The notes: generated by a model not told the origin, from the sequence alone. A stretch of DNA of 64,000 nucleotides from Baaleninema simplex PCC 7105 (GCF_000332355.1 NZ_KB235958.1:1061276-1125275), one strand, 5' to 3'; shown: positions 18,717 to 27,880, counted from the first letter of the stretch. Numbers and translations: made by a program.

Positions 18717-20114
18717 ATGAAGAAAGCCTTAACTGTAGCGTTACTATCAGCGATAACGGTCAATTTTTGCGATCGACGAGCCGTCGTTCGAGTTCCACCT
18801 CAAGAGTTTGAGACGTTTGGCGATTGGTGTCGAAACTTAGAGCAGTTGACACCGGAAGCCAGACATACCGTCAAAATCTTATTAAAAAAAGCTGACACAG
18901 AAGATTGCGATCGAGCTGAGGAAATTCTCACCAGCCTGACAGAACTGAGTTTATGGAACAAGCCAATTAAAGATATTACACCGTTAGCGAGTTTCACGAA
19001 TCTGACCGAGTTGACCCTTGAGAGCCTTCAACTCGAGGACATCACCCCCTTAGCCCATCTCACCAATTTGAGAACGCTCAAACTTGAAGAGAATCAAATC
19101 GAGGACATCACCCCCTTAGCCAATCTCACCCATCTGAACGAGCTGGGACTCTATAAGAATCAAATCAAGGACATCACCCCCTTAGCCAATCTCACCCATC
19201 TGAATAAGCTTTGGCTAAGCCACAACCAAATCGAGGATATCACCCCCTTAGCCAATCTCACCCATCTGAACGAGTTGGCACTCATCAAAAACCAAATCGA
19301 GGACATCACTCCCTTAGCTAATCTCACCCACCTGAATAAGCTTTGGCTCGTAGAAAATCAAATTGAGGACGTGACCCCCTTAGGGAACTTGACTCACTTA
19401 AGATTGCTCAAACTCGAAGAGAATCAAATCGAGGACGTCACCCCCTTAGCCAACCTTACCAACCTCATCACACTCAACCTTAATAAAAATCAAATCGAGG
19501 AGGTGGCTCCCTTAGCCAACTTAACGAACCTAGAGATCCTGACTATCAAAGAGAATCAAATTAAAGATGTGTCACCGTTAGCCGGCATGACGAACCTAGG
19601 ATGGCTCAAACTCGAAGCCAATCAAATCGAGGACATCACAGCCTTAGCCAACCTCACTAATCTGAACAGGCTTAAACTCTCTTTCAATCAAATCGAGGAC
19701 ATGACTCCCTTAGCCAACCTTACCAACCTGAAATGGCTGGGACTCAGTGCTAATCGCATTGAGGACGTGACTCCCTTAGCCAATCTCACTAATTTAATCG
19801 AACTCGAACTCAGTAAAAATCAAATCCAGGACGTGACCTTGCTGGCAAACCTCACTGAACTCTATTGGCTCGGACTTGCAGCCAATCAAATCGAGGACAT
19901 CACCCCCTTAACCAACTTAACTCGACTGGATGAGCTATCTCTTTGGGAAAATCAAATCAAAGATGTGTCACCTTTAGCCAGCTTAATCTATTTGGACGAG
20001 CTGTCTCTCTGGGGAAATCCCATTATCGATCGAACCTGTCCCCTTCCCGATGAAAGAGTTTGTCAGTTTGATTGGCCTTATATTCCCACACCCTTACGAG
20101 GAGGACGACCCTAG
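18717..20114 (+). CDS. Leucine-rich-repeat protein, copy 1 of 3
   Basis: A 465-residue protein. An N-terminal export-like segment (MKKALTVALLSAITVNFC) ends in Cys, but the residue before the Cys is Phe, so it is a poor lipobox. A cap with the pattern FGDWCRNLEQLTPEARHTV and DCDRAEE follows. About 16 repeats of 22 residues (consensus LxxLxLxxNQIEDITPLANLTN), of the internalin type, run from about residue 70 to 430. A C-terminal cap holds a CPLPDERVCQF Cys pair. It is probably exported and binds proteins, but the partner is unknown. Two close paralogues follow in the same direction. Confidence 0.88.
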   Translation: MKKALTVALLSAITVNFCDRRAVVRVPPQEFETFGDWCRNLEQLTPEARHTVKILLKKADTEDCDRAEEILTSLTELSLWNKPIKDITPLASFTNLTELTLESLQLEDITPLAHLTNLRTLKLEENQIEDITPLANLTHLNELGLYKNQIKDITPLANLTHLNKLWLSHNQIEDITPLANLTHLNELALIKNQIEDITPLANLTHLNKLWLVENQIEDVTPLGNLTHLRLLKLEENQIEDVTPLANLTNLITLNLNKNQIEEVAPLANLTNLEILTIKENQIKDVSPLAGMTNLGWLKLEANQIEDITALANLTNLNRLKLSFNQIEDMTPLANLTNLKWLGLSANRIEDVTPLANLTNLIELELSKNQIQDVTLLANLTELYWLGLAANQIEDITPLTNLTRLDELSLWENQIKDVSPLASLIYLDELSLWGNPIIDRTCPLPDERVCQFDWPYIPTPLRGGRP

Positions 20115-20201
20115 GACAAATAAATGGGTTTTAAAGATTCAATTTAAAGATTCAATATTTAACGACGTACAAAAAATTAGTGAAAACGAGATGAAAAATC
20201 C

Positions 20202-21434
20202 ATGAAGAAAGCATTGAGTCTGGCGTTACTATCAGCAATAACCTTCAAATTTTGTGGTAAACGTGCTGTCATTGAATTTCAGCCAAGCCACCCTGAAGAG
20301 TTGAATAGTTTTGGCGATTGGTGTCGAAATCCAGAGTTATTGACCTCCGAAGCTCGATATACATTTTCACTCTTGCTAAGAGAGACTGAAACCAACGATT
20401 GCGATCGAGCTGAATCTCAACTCAATAACCTAACAAAACTTAAACTTAATGGGAATCAAATCGAGGATATAACCCCCTTAGCCAAGCTCACACATCTCCG
20501 CGAACTTGAACTCAGCAATAATCGAATCAAGGACGTGACTCCCTTAGCCAACCTCACCAATTTGAACGAGCTTTGGCTGAGTACAAATCGAATCGAGGAC
20601 ATCACCCCTTTAGCCAATCTCACTAATTTGAAGAAGCTTGGACTCAGTCGGAATCGACTTAAGTATATTACTCCCTTAGTCAGCTTAACCCATCTCAACG
20701 AGCTTTGGCTCAAAGACAATCAAATTGAGGATGTGACCCCGTTAGGAAGCTTGATTAACCTAACAGAACTCAAACTCAATGGGAATCAAATTGAGGAGGT
20801 TACACCCTTAACCCACCTCACCAACCTCATCTCACTTAAACTCAATGAGAATCAAATCGAGGAGGTGGCTCCCTTAGCCAACTTAACGAACCTAGAGACC
20901 TTAACTCTCAAAGAGAATCAAATCAAAGATGTGTCACCGTTAGCCAGCCTGACGAACCTAGCCAAACTAGAACTCGAAGCCAATCAAATCGAAGACGTGA
21001 CTCCCTTAGCCAACCTCACTAATCTGAACGAGCTTAGACTCTCTTTCAATCAAATCGAAGACGTGACTCCCTTAGCTAAGCTTACCAACCTGAAATGGCT
21101 GGGACTCAGTGCCAATCAAATCGAAGACGTGACTCCCTTAGTCCATCTCACTAATTTAATCGAACTCGAACTCAGTAAAAATAAAATTCAGGATGTCACC
21201 CCACTCGCGAACCTCACTGAACTCATTTGGCTCGGACTTGGAGCCAATCAAATTGAGGACGTGACCCCCTTAGCTCATCCCAATTTAACGGGTTTGAGCG
21301 AGCTATCTCTCTGGGGAAATCCTACGATCGATCGAACCTGTCCTCGTCCCCACGAAAGTCTTTGCCAGTTTGATTGGCCTTATGTTTCTACACCCTTAAT
21401 AAGAAGACGACCCTATAGCAATCCTCCTAGATGA
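20202..21434 (+). CDS. Leucine-rich-repeat protein, copy 2 of 3
   Basis: A 410-residue paralogue of the preceding gene. It has the same start (MKKALSLALLSAITFKFC), the same FGDWCRNPELLTSEARYTF cap, about 13 repeats of 22 residues, and the same CPRPHESLCQFDWPYV C-terminal cap. The last half (from about 20862) is almost identical at DNA level to copy 3. The 45 bases before the start are shared with copy 3, so the promoter or leader was duplicated too. The product ends with an extra tail (PLIRRRPYSNPPR) not found in the other copies. Confidence 0.88.
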   Translation: MKKALSLALLSAITFKFCGKRAVIEFQPSHPEELNSFGDWCRNPELLTSEARYTFSLLLRETETNDCDRAESQLNNLTKLKLNGNQIEDITPLAKLTHLRELELSNNRIKDVTPLANLTNLNELWLSTNRIEDITPLANLTNLKKLGLSRNRLKYITPLVSLTHLNELWLKDNQIEDVTPLGSLINLTELKLNGNQIEEVTPLTHLTNLISLKLNENQIEEVAPLANLTNLETLTLKENQIKDVSPLASLTNLAKLELEANQIEDVTPLANLTNLNELRLSFNQIEDVTPLAKLTNLKWLGLSANQIEDVTPLVHLTNLIELELSKNKIQDVTPLANLTELIWLGLGANQIEDVTPLAHPNLTGLSELSLWGNPTIDRTCPRPHESLCQFDWPYVSTPLIRRRPYSNPPR

Positions 21435-21580
21435 ATCGTGAAAAGATCGACTCCCTAAACCCTTGCTATAGCTAGATTGAGAATCCACAATTAATTGAGG
21501 ACTGCTATAAGATAAATAGATTTTAAAGATTCAATATTTAACAATGTACAAAAAATTAGTGAAGACGAGATAAAAAATCC

Positions 21581-22861
21581 ATGAAGAAAGCATTGAGTCT
21601 GGCGTTTATATCAGCAATGACGGTCAACTTTTGTAGTCAACCTCCTGTCGTTCGAATTCAGCCGAACCACCCTCGAAAGTTTGAGAGTTTCGGCGATTGG
21701 TGTCGAAACCCAGAATTATTAACAGTAGAAGCTAGATATACAGTATCCGTGGTGTTAAGAGAGATTGAAGCGGACGATTGCGATCGAGCTGAATCTAAAC
21801 TCAAGTACCTAAGAAAGCTAGAACTCTACAATCGAGAAATTCGAGACGTCACTCCCCTAGCAACTCTTACAAGTCTGCGTGAGTTTAGACTTCCTGGCAA
21901 TCAAATCGAAGATATTACTCCCTTAGCCCATCTCACCAATTTAACAACCCTGGGACTCGGTGGCAATCAAATCGAAGATATTACCCCCTTAACCTATCTC
22001 ACCAATTTAACAACCCTTCGACTTGGAGACAATCAAATCGAAGATATTACCCCCTTAGCCCATCTCACCAATTTAACAACCCTTCGACTTGGAGACAATC
22101 AAATCGAAGATATTACCCCCTTAGCCCATCTCACTAACCTGACAATCCTTGGACTCGGTGGCAATCAAATCGAAGATATTACCCCCTTAGCCCATCTCAC
22201 TAACCTGACAATCCTTGGACTCAGCAGTAATAAAGTTGAAGACATCACAGCCATAGCAAACCTCACCAACCTCATATCACTTGAACTCGAAAAAAATCAA
22301 ATTGAAGAGGTGGCTCCCTTAGCCAACTTAACGAATCTAGAGACCTTAACTCTCAAAGAGAATCAAATCAAAGATGTGTCACCGTTAGCCAGCCTGACGA
22401 ACCTAGTCAAACTAGAACTCGAAGCCAATCAAATCGAAGACGTGACTCCCTTAGCCAACCTCACTAATCTGAACGAGCTTAGACTCTCTTTCAATCAAAT
22501 CGAAGACGTGACTCCCTTAGCTAAGCTTACCAACCTAAAATGGCTGGGACTCAGTGCCAATCAAATCGAAGACGTGACTCCCTTAGCCCATCTCACTAAT
22601 TTAATCAAACTCGAACTCAGTAAAAATCAAATTCAGGATGTCACCCCACTCGCGAACCTCACTGAACTCATTTGGCTCGGACTTGGAGCCAATCAAATTG
22701 AGGACGTGACCCCCTTAGCTCATCCCAATTTAACGGGTTTGAGCGAGCTATCTCTCTGGGGAAATCCTACGATCGATCGAACCTGTCCTCGTCCCCACGA
22801 AAGTCTTTGCCAGTTTGATTGGCCTTATGTTTCTATACCTTTAAGAAGGGGACGGCCTTAA
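21581..22861 (+). CDS. Leucine-rich-repeat protein, copy 3 of 3
   Basis: A 426-residue paralogue with the same export-like start, Cys-containing N-terminal cap (FGDWCRNPELLTVEARYTV) and C-terminal cap. It has about 14 repeats of 22 residues. Units in the first half are nearly perfect 66-bp tandem copies: two consecutive units read LRLGDNQIEDITPLAHLTNL without change. Units in the second half match copy 2. This pattern indicates recent unit duplication and gene conversion, so repeat number probably varies between strains. Confidence 0.88.
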   Translation: MKKALSLAFISAMTVNFCSQPPVVRIQPNHPRKFESFGDWCRNPELLTVEARYTVSVVLREIEADDCDRAESKLKYLRKLELYNREIRDVTPLATLTSLREFRLPGNQIEDITPLAHLTNLTTLGLGGNQIEDITPLTYLTNLTTLRLGDNQIEDITPLAHLTNLTTLRLGDNQIEDITPLAHLTNLTILGLGGNQIEDITPLAHLTNLTILGLSSNKVEDITAIANLTNLISLELEKNQIEEVAPLANLTNLETLTLKENQIKDVSPLASLTNLVKLELEANQIEDVTPLANLTNLNELRLSFNQIEDVTPLAKLTNLKWLGLSANQIEDVTPLAHLTNLIKLELSKNQIQDVTPLANLTELIWLGLGANQIEDVTPLAHPNLTGLSELSLWGNPTIDRTCPRPHESLCQFDWPYVSIPLRRGRP

Positions 22862-23054
22862 GATCGATAAACGGGTTTTCAAAATTCAATATTATTAATA
22901 TTCTCCAGAATTCTGTTGGTTGTTCGGCTCAATAAATTCTTACCTATTGTGTTAAAACTATCGCAAATTGTCTCGATCGCATCACTATAAATACTCTGTG
23001 CTTCACGCAACCATTATTTTAATTGATTTTTGTCGCTTTCTGGGGCTTTGGCTA

Positions 23055-23151
23055 TAGCAGTATGACTTCGTTTGCATATCGTTTTCAATATGAATCATTG
23101 CGGTATGGGGTTTTCAGCCGATCTGTTTCCGCAAACCATTTAGGATTGCTA
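23055..23151. mobile_element. 97-bp IS630-type MITE, copy A
   Basis: It starts TAGCAGTATGACTTCG and ends TTTAGGATTGCTA, so it is bounded by TA and has IS630-like tips matching the element at 16.2 kb. Copy B at 23513-23609 has the same length and an almost identical right half (GGGGTTTTCAGCCGATCTG and onwards). Confidence 0.82.
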
Positions 23152-23160
23152 TATTTTATA

Positions 23161-23278
23161 TAGTAACCCTAAATCAGTTGTGTAACAAAATTGAGACAAA
23201 AAGGGAATCGGGAACGAGGAACGGGGAATCAGATTTTTTCTGGTGTTTTAATTCTTGACGACTCATTTAGGACTACTA
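23161..23278. mobile_element. IS630-type MITE, second family, copy 1
   Basis: Bounded by TA, with ends TAGTAACCCTAAATCAG and, on the reverse strand, TAGTAGTCCTAAATGAG. The inside shares AGTTGTGTAACAAAAT and a GGGAATC-rich stretch with the unit at 23283-23512. Confidence 0.65.
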
Positions 23279-23282
23279 TATG

Positions 23283-23512
23283 TAGCAGCCTTAAATAAGT
23301 TGTGTAACAAAATCGACACAAAAAGCGAACAGAGAATCGGGTTTTGTTTGGTATTTTAATTTTTAAGGGTCTTCGGAGTTTGTGGTTATAAATGTATAAC
23401 ATAATACAAAAAATAGAGGATTCGAGAGTCAAAACCCTTGAAATCTCGTGAAGTTAATTTTTCTGTCACCCTAAACCCCGAAGAGCCATTTTTAACAACT
23501 CATTTAGGACTA
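23283..23512. mobile_element. IS630-type MITE, second family, copy 2, split by an ISL3-type MITE
   Basis: It has ends similar to copy 1 (TAGCAGCCTTAAATAAG, and reversed TAGTCCTAAATGAGTTG). Taking out the inner 121-bp unit plus one 8-bp repeat leaves about 101 bp, parallel to copy 1. Confidence 0.65.
23367..23487. mobile_element. 121-bp ISL3-type MITE, copy 1
   Basis: Ends GGGTCTTCGGAGTTTGTG and, reversed, GGCTCTTCGGGGTTTAGG, which resemble ISL3-family tips. It is flanked by a perfect 8-bp duplication ATTTTTAA (23359-23366 and 23488-23495), the size known for ISL3. Confidence 0.88.
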
Positions 23513-23609
23513 TAGCAGTACGACGTCGTTTGCGAATTGTTTTCAGGATAGATCGTTACGGCATGGGGTTTTCAGCCGATCTGTTTCCGCAAACCATTTA
23601 GGATTGCTA
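23513..23609. mobile_element. 97-bp IS630-type MITE, copy B
   Basis: Same length, ends and right half as copy A, bounded by TA. It directly abuts the split MITE at 23283-23512, sharing or adjoining its TA. Confidence 0.82.
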
Positions 23610-23710
23610 TACTATAGATTTTTATGAAATTGGTAAATTTACCAAGTCTTCTACAAAAAAGTTTATCTTGAGATTCGCCTATATAGGTTTTCCATTATAC
23701 TATTATCATC

Positions 23711-23831
23711 GGGTCTTCGGAGTTTGTGATTATAAATGTATAACATAATACAAAAAATAGAGGATTCGAGAGTCAAAACCCTTGAAATCTCGTGAATTTA
23801 GTTTTTCTGTCACCCTAAACTCCGAAGAGCC
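23711..23831. mobile_element. 121-bp ISL3-type MITE, copy 2
   Basis: The same 121-bp unit as at 23367-23487, with only a few base differences. It is flanked by a perfect 8-bp duplication TTATCATC (23703-23710 and 23832-23839). It lies 35 bases before the decarboxylase start, so it probably now forms part of that gene's 5' region. Confidence 0.9.
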
Positions 23832-23866
23832 TTATCATCTCAATTTTTGAAGACCAAATTTCGAGA

Positions 23867-25315
23867 TTGAAAAACATTAAAAATCTTGGAATCGTGCAAC
23901 ACCAAACCCCATTTATAGATGCCTTAAAACAACAATCCCAACGCTACCACACCGCCTTTTACCTACCAGGACACAAACAGGGAAGGGGAATTTCCAAACT
24001 CCTTAAAAACTGGTGGGGAAACACTGTTTTCCAAGCCGACTTACCCGAACTTCCCGAACTCGATAACCTCTTCAATCCCGATGGCGTCATTCAAGAGGCG
24101 CAACATCTCGCCGCAGACGCCTTCGGTGCATCTCAAACCTGGTTTCTCGCCAACGGTTCTACCACCGGAATTATCGCCGCTATCCTCGCCACCTGTTCCC
24201 CTGGCGATAAAATCCTTCTCCCCCGCAACGTTCACAAATCGGTGATTTCGGGAACGATTCTCGCGGGAGCGGTTCCGATATTCGTCGAAACCGAATACCA
24301 TCCCCATTGGAATATCGCCCTCAAAACGACTCCAGAAACCCTAGAATTTGCCTTAAACCAACATTCCGACATTCGCGCCGTTTTAATCGTTTCTCCCACC
24401 TATCACGGCGTTTGTAGCGATATCGAGGCAATTTCTCAACTCTGTCACCGCCGCAACCTCCCCCTGATCGTAGACGAAGCGCACGGCGCACATTTCCACT
24501 TTCACCCCAATTTCCCCAAATCCGCGATCGCCTCCGACGCCGATCTCGCCATCCAATCGACCCATAAAACCCTCAGTGCGTTGTCTCAGGCGTCGATGTT
24601 GCACTTAAAGGGAAATCGCGTCGAAGCCAAACGGATCGATCGCGCGCTATCCTTAGTTCGATCCACCAGTCCCAACGCCTTACTTCTAGCCAGTCTCGAC
24701 GCCGCCAGACATCAAATCGCCACCGAAGGATTCAACTTACTCCAACACACCTTAACCCTCACCAAACTCGCCAGACAACGACTGTCGCAACTTCCCGATT
24801 TAGAAATTTTCGAGAGTTCCCCACCCTTCGACACCACTCGCCTCACCGTCAGCATCGCCAACTGGGGATTGACTGGATATACCGCCGACGAATCCCTTCA
24901 CGAACAGTTCGGCGTCACCTGCGAACTCCCCGAACTGCAACATTTGACCTTTGCCATTACCCTGGGAAATACATCTGAAGATATCGATCGCCTCGTGACG
25001 GGATTCGAGAAACTCCGCCGCCTTCCCCACGACACCGAAACGGTCTCTCACGTGACGTTTCCACCGATTCCATCGCTAGCGTTATCCCCTCGAGAGGCAC
25101 ATTTCGCCAAAACGGAAACCGTCGCGTTACACGAGAGTCTCGATCGCGTTTGCGCCGAAATCGTTTGTCCCTATCCCCCCGGAATTCCCGCCTTAATACC
25201 GGGAGAGCGGATTTCTGCCGCCTCCATATCATACATCGAGCAAATTGTCAACTCCGGCGGAAGCGTCACGGGATTGGCAGCAAAAGCCGAACCCCGTTTA
25301 ACCGTAGTGGCGTAG
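23867..25315 (+). CDS. Orn/Lys/Arg decarboxylase family protein (PLP-dependent)
   Basis: A 482-residue fold type I PLP enzyme. Seen: FYLPGHKQGRG near the N-terminus, then ADLPELPELDNLF and AFGASQTWFLANGSTTG. VSPTYHGV, the PLP-binding Asp in LIVDEAHGAHF and the Schiff-base Lys in QSTHKTLSALSQAS (about residue 234) follow. The C-terminal ICPYPPGIP-type segment is also present (VCPYPPGIPALIPGERI). It decarboxylates a basic amino acid, a step towards polyamines; which one is not readable. It is shorter than E. coli inducible decarboxylases because the N-terminal wing domain is missing, as is usual in cyanobacteria. The start is a TTG just after a MITE. Confidence 0.88.
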   Translation: MKNIKNLGIVQHQTPFIDALKQQSQRYHTAFYLPGHKQGRGISKLLKNWWGNTVFQADLPELPELDNLFNPDGVIQEAQHLAADAFGASQTWFLANGSTTGIIAAILATCSPGDKILLPRNVHKSVISGTILAGAVPIFVETEYHPHWNIALKTTPETLEFALNQHSDIRAVLIVSPTYHGVCSDIEAISQLCHRRNLPLIVDEAHGAHFHFHPNFPKSAIASDADLAIQSTHKTLSALSQASMLHLKGNRVEAKRIDRALSLVRSTSPNALLLASLDAARHQIATEGFNLLQHTLTLTKLARQRLSQLPDLEIFESSPPFDTTRLTVSIANWGLTGYTADESLHEQFGVTCELPELQHLTFAITLGNTSEDIDRLVTGFEKLRRLPHDTETVSHVTFPPIPSLALSPREAHFAKTETVALHESLDRVCAEIVCPYPPGIPALIPGERISAASISYIEQIVNSGGSVTGLAAKAEPRLTVVA

Positions 25316-25577
25316 CCTTCTCTGTGTCCTCTGTGTCTCTGTGGTGAATAAAAATTTAGTCGCTCGCGGCATTTTTAGGCTTGACTTCAGCAAATTTTTC
25401 GGATATTCTAATAGCAGTCTAAAATAATGGGAATATTTAAAAATAATTGATTTTTAAATCAATATCAAACACATATACGATCGCGTAGCAAGCATAACGG
25501 GGTTAGCAGCAGAAACCGAACCCCGTTTAACCGTAGTGGCGTAGCGCTCTCTGTCTCCTCTGTGTCTCTGTGGTGAA
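25261..25577. repeat. Partial duplication of the decarboxylase gene's 3' tail
   Basis: The last part of the gene and its trailer (25261-25347) recurs at 25491-25577, including ACCCCGTTTAACCGTAGTGG and the CTCTGTGTCTCTGTGGTGAA repeat. The second copy is outside any gene. Between them is about 140 bp of AT-rich DNA without a feature. Confidence 0.85.
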
Positions 25578-25615
25578 TCTACCAGCTTCCCACACACCAC
25601 ATCGAACTCACAATA

Positions 25616-26845
25616 TCAAGACTCGAGCAGTTCCTGCTGCACGTCGCCGTGTTCCGTGACCCAAGCCAGATGGGAAATGCGGCGACTGCGAGCGTACTGA
25701 CGCACTCGATCGCCGTCCGAGAACTCCTCAAGGAGCAGCTCCACCCGCACCAACTCCGAAGCTTGGCGCAACTCGCGAGCGCAGGAAAAAGCGGCCGCTT
25801 GTGCGCGGGGCGTCGAAGGCACCACCAACCAATCGCTAGCAGGCGTGTTGGTCGGGAGCCGATCGCCCGTCAACAGCGTTTGTTGTAAATCTTCGAGGTT
25901 AAGCGAAAAGCCGATACCGGGACAGCGGCGCTGTTGAGGATCGTAAAGTTCCAACAGGCGATCGTAACGTCCACCTTTTCCGAGCAGACGAGTTCCCGAC
26001 TCACACTCACAGACCACCTCAAAAACGATCCCCGTGTAGTAATTAAACGTTTCGATGAGGCTCAAATCCAAAACCACCGACTCGAGGAGTTCCGGATCGA
26101 TCGACTCGACGAGTGCGATTAACGACTTGAGGTTATCGAGAACGCGGCGTCGGTCGTCGTCGAGGTCGAGACTCGCCAACCGTTGCAACACATCCTTGGG
26201 GCGTCCGCGCAAATCGAACAGCATCAGGGCGCGATCGCGCAGTTGCGGCGACAACTCCATCGTTTCGACAGCCACGCGATCGAGCCTAGCGATCGCCTCG
26301 CGGACGCGAGATCGGTACGATTCCGGGAACGGGTCGAGGAGCGATCGCGTCAGTTCGGCTTCTCCGAGAACCACCGTCCAGCGTTGCAACCCCACCCGTC
26401 GCAAACAGTCACCGAGCAGCAGCAGCACTTCCGCATCGGCCATCGCCCCGTCAATTCCGAGGAGTTCGACCCCGGCTTGATAAAATTCCTGTTGTCCGCC
26501 ATAAGCCTTCGAGCCATTGCGACGAAACACGTTGGCGTTGTAATAGAGTCGTTGCGGGAGCGATAACTCCGCCATGCGCGTGACGGCGGCCCGAGCGATC
26601 GAAGCCGTCAACTCCGGGCGCAGTCCCAACGTCTCATCGTCGGGGTCTTGAAACTGCATGACCGTCGAGCGATCGATCGCGCCCCCTGCCATGAGAGTAT
26701 CGAGTCGTTCGAGAGTCGAAGTAATAATCCGATGATAGCCCCAGCGCCGGAAAGCATCCTGCAAGCGCCGTTCGATCCACTGTTTCTGAGTTACGTCGAG
26801 GGGCAGTAAATCCCGCGCCCCGGCTGGAGGTTGGTGTACGGTCAT
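25616..26845 (-). CDS. hisZ: ATP phosphoribosyltransferase regulatory subunit
   Basis: About 409 residues with a class II aminoacyl-tRNA synthetase-like fold. Key parts: GARDLLPLDVTQKQWIERRL at the start, TLGLRPELTASIARAAVTRM, and FRRNGSKAYGGQQEFYQAG. It lacks the HisRS catalytic and anticodon-binding features, which marks it as HisZ. It partners the short HisG in the first step of histidine synthesis, as in other cyanobacteria. ATG 26845 is chosen because homology starts at MTVHQPPAGARD. The 29 codons upstream are basic and low-complexity. Confidence 0.92.
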   Translation of the reverse strand: MTVHQPPAGARDLLPLDVTQKQWIERRLQDAFRRWGYHRIITSTLERLDTLMAGGAIDRSTVMQFQDPDDETLGLRPELTASIARAAVTRMAELSLPQRLYYNANVFRRNGSKAYGGQQEFYQAGVELLGIDGAMADAEVLLLLGDCLRRVGLQRWTVVLGEAELTRSLLDPFPESYRSRVREAIARLDRVAVETMELSPQLRDRALMLFDLRGRPKDVLQRLASLDLDDDRRRVLDNLKSLIALVESIDPELLESVVLDLSLIETFNYYTGIVFEVVCECESGTRLLGKGGRYDRLLELYDPQQRRCPGIGFSLNLEDLQQTLLTGDRLPTNTPASDWLVVPSTPRAQAAAFSCARELRQASELVRVELLLEEFSDGDRVRQYARSRRISHLAWVTEHGDVQQELLES

Positions 26846-26944
26846 GTTCGTTCGCCGTTGGACTTGCGAAAACCGACGCAATCGTGAAATTGGCCGACCT
26901 TTATTCTCAGGGGTGGAGGGTCTCGAAGGCAAGTTAAGATCGGG

Positions 26945-27880
26945 TTATTTTTTCTTACCGCCAAAAATTCTGAACAGACCACCGCCACCGCGATCGGATT
27001 TTTTAGGCGGTTTCGTTTTCGGTTTCGCCTTTCCATCTCCCGATCGCGCCATCATACGAGTAATCTGTTTCCGAGCCTCGAGAGCGGTGGGATCTTTCGC
27101 ATCGAGTTTCAACGCCTTCGTCAAATGAGTGTTCGCCAGTCGCAAATTCACGCTCGAGGGGTTTTGCTTCTGCTGCTCGACGTAAACCAGAGCCATCAAT
27201 CCATGACAGCGACTGCTGTTAGCGTCGAGTTTGAGGGCGTCTTGCAGTTCCTTACGAGCCTGAGCGAACCGCTGACTCTGCAACAGAGACTGCGCTCGTT
27301 GAAAATACTTGTCCACCAAGGCGTCCGTCGACGATCGCGGGGGAGGCGGCGGGGGAACCGGACGGTTCGGTCGCTCCTCCTTCGATTTCGGCCAGCCTTT
27401 ATTTTGCTGTTCCCGTCGAAACAAATAGGCGAAATTGAGTTCGCTCAACTGGCCGATCGCGTCCACCACGCGATCGAGATCCTCGTACTGACTACCGGCC
27501 AGTTCCTCGATCGCCGCGCGATACTTAGACTCGAACCCCTCCTCTCGCATCAACGCTTGCGCTCGTTCGTCCTGTAAGGCGATCGATTGGTGTTCTTGCA
27601 GCAGTCGCTTAGCTGTCATCCGCAACAAGACCCCGTAATCGTTCCATTCCCGCTCGTTGGACAGTTTCGCGTAGGCAGGATTGACTAACTTCGAGAGCAG
27701 CGCTTGCGCGAGTTCCCGGTTGTCAGCTTTACACACGTCTGGATGCAACCGCCGCGCGATGCTGAGATAGCGTTTGCGAATCGCTTTCGGCTCGGCATCG
27801 AGGGAAATTCCTAAAATGGCGTGATGGTCTGTAAAGTCTAAGTGAAACAGTCCGCGTTCGATCTCAAAAGATAACGACAT
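26945..27880 (-). CDS. J-domain protein with TPR-like C-terminal half
   Basis: A 311-residue protein. The J domain is at residues about 15-80: HAILGISLDAEPKAIRKRYL, then RRLHPDVCKADNRELAQALL, with the HPD tripeptide intact. It should therefore stimulate a DnaK ATPase. A Pro-rich linker follows (PPPPPPRSSTDALVD), then two TPR-like helices (LLQSQRFAQARKELQDALKL and HLTKALKLDAKDPTALEARK) and a basic, glycine-rich tail (KSDRGGGGLFRIFGGKKK). A scaffold or client-recruiting co-chaperone is likely; clients are unknown. Confidence 0.88.
   Translation of the reverse strand: MSLSFEIERGLFHLDFTDHHAILGISLDAEPKAIRKRYLSIARRLHPDVCKADNRELAQALLSKLVNPAYAKLSNEREWNDYGVLLRMTAKRLLQEHQSIALQDERAQALMREEGFESKYRAAIEELAGSQYEDLDRVVDAIGQLSELNFAYLFRREQQNKGWPKSKEERPNRPVPPPPPPRSSTDALVDKYFQRAQSLLQSQRFAQARKELQDALKLDANSSRCHGLMALVYVEQQKQNPSSVNLRLANTHLTKALKLDAKDPTALEARKQITRMMARSGDGKAKPKTKPPKKSDRGGGGLFRIFGGKKK

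Larger units (their letters stand above)
22862..23866. other. Non-coding zone filled with nested MITEs
   Basis: About 1 kb between the LRR array and the decarboxylase gene has no coding potential. It is made almost wholly of small inverted-repeat elements: two 97-bp IS630-like units, two more diverged IS630-like units, and two 121-bp ISL3-like units. One of the ISL3-like units sits inside an IS630-like unit. Confidence 0.8.

Noticed and set aside
19060..22800. Regularly spaced 66-bp repeats that could be mistaken for a CRISPR array
   Set aside because: They are in-frame codons of LRR units without unique spacers; the reading frame is open over the whole length.
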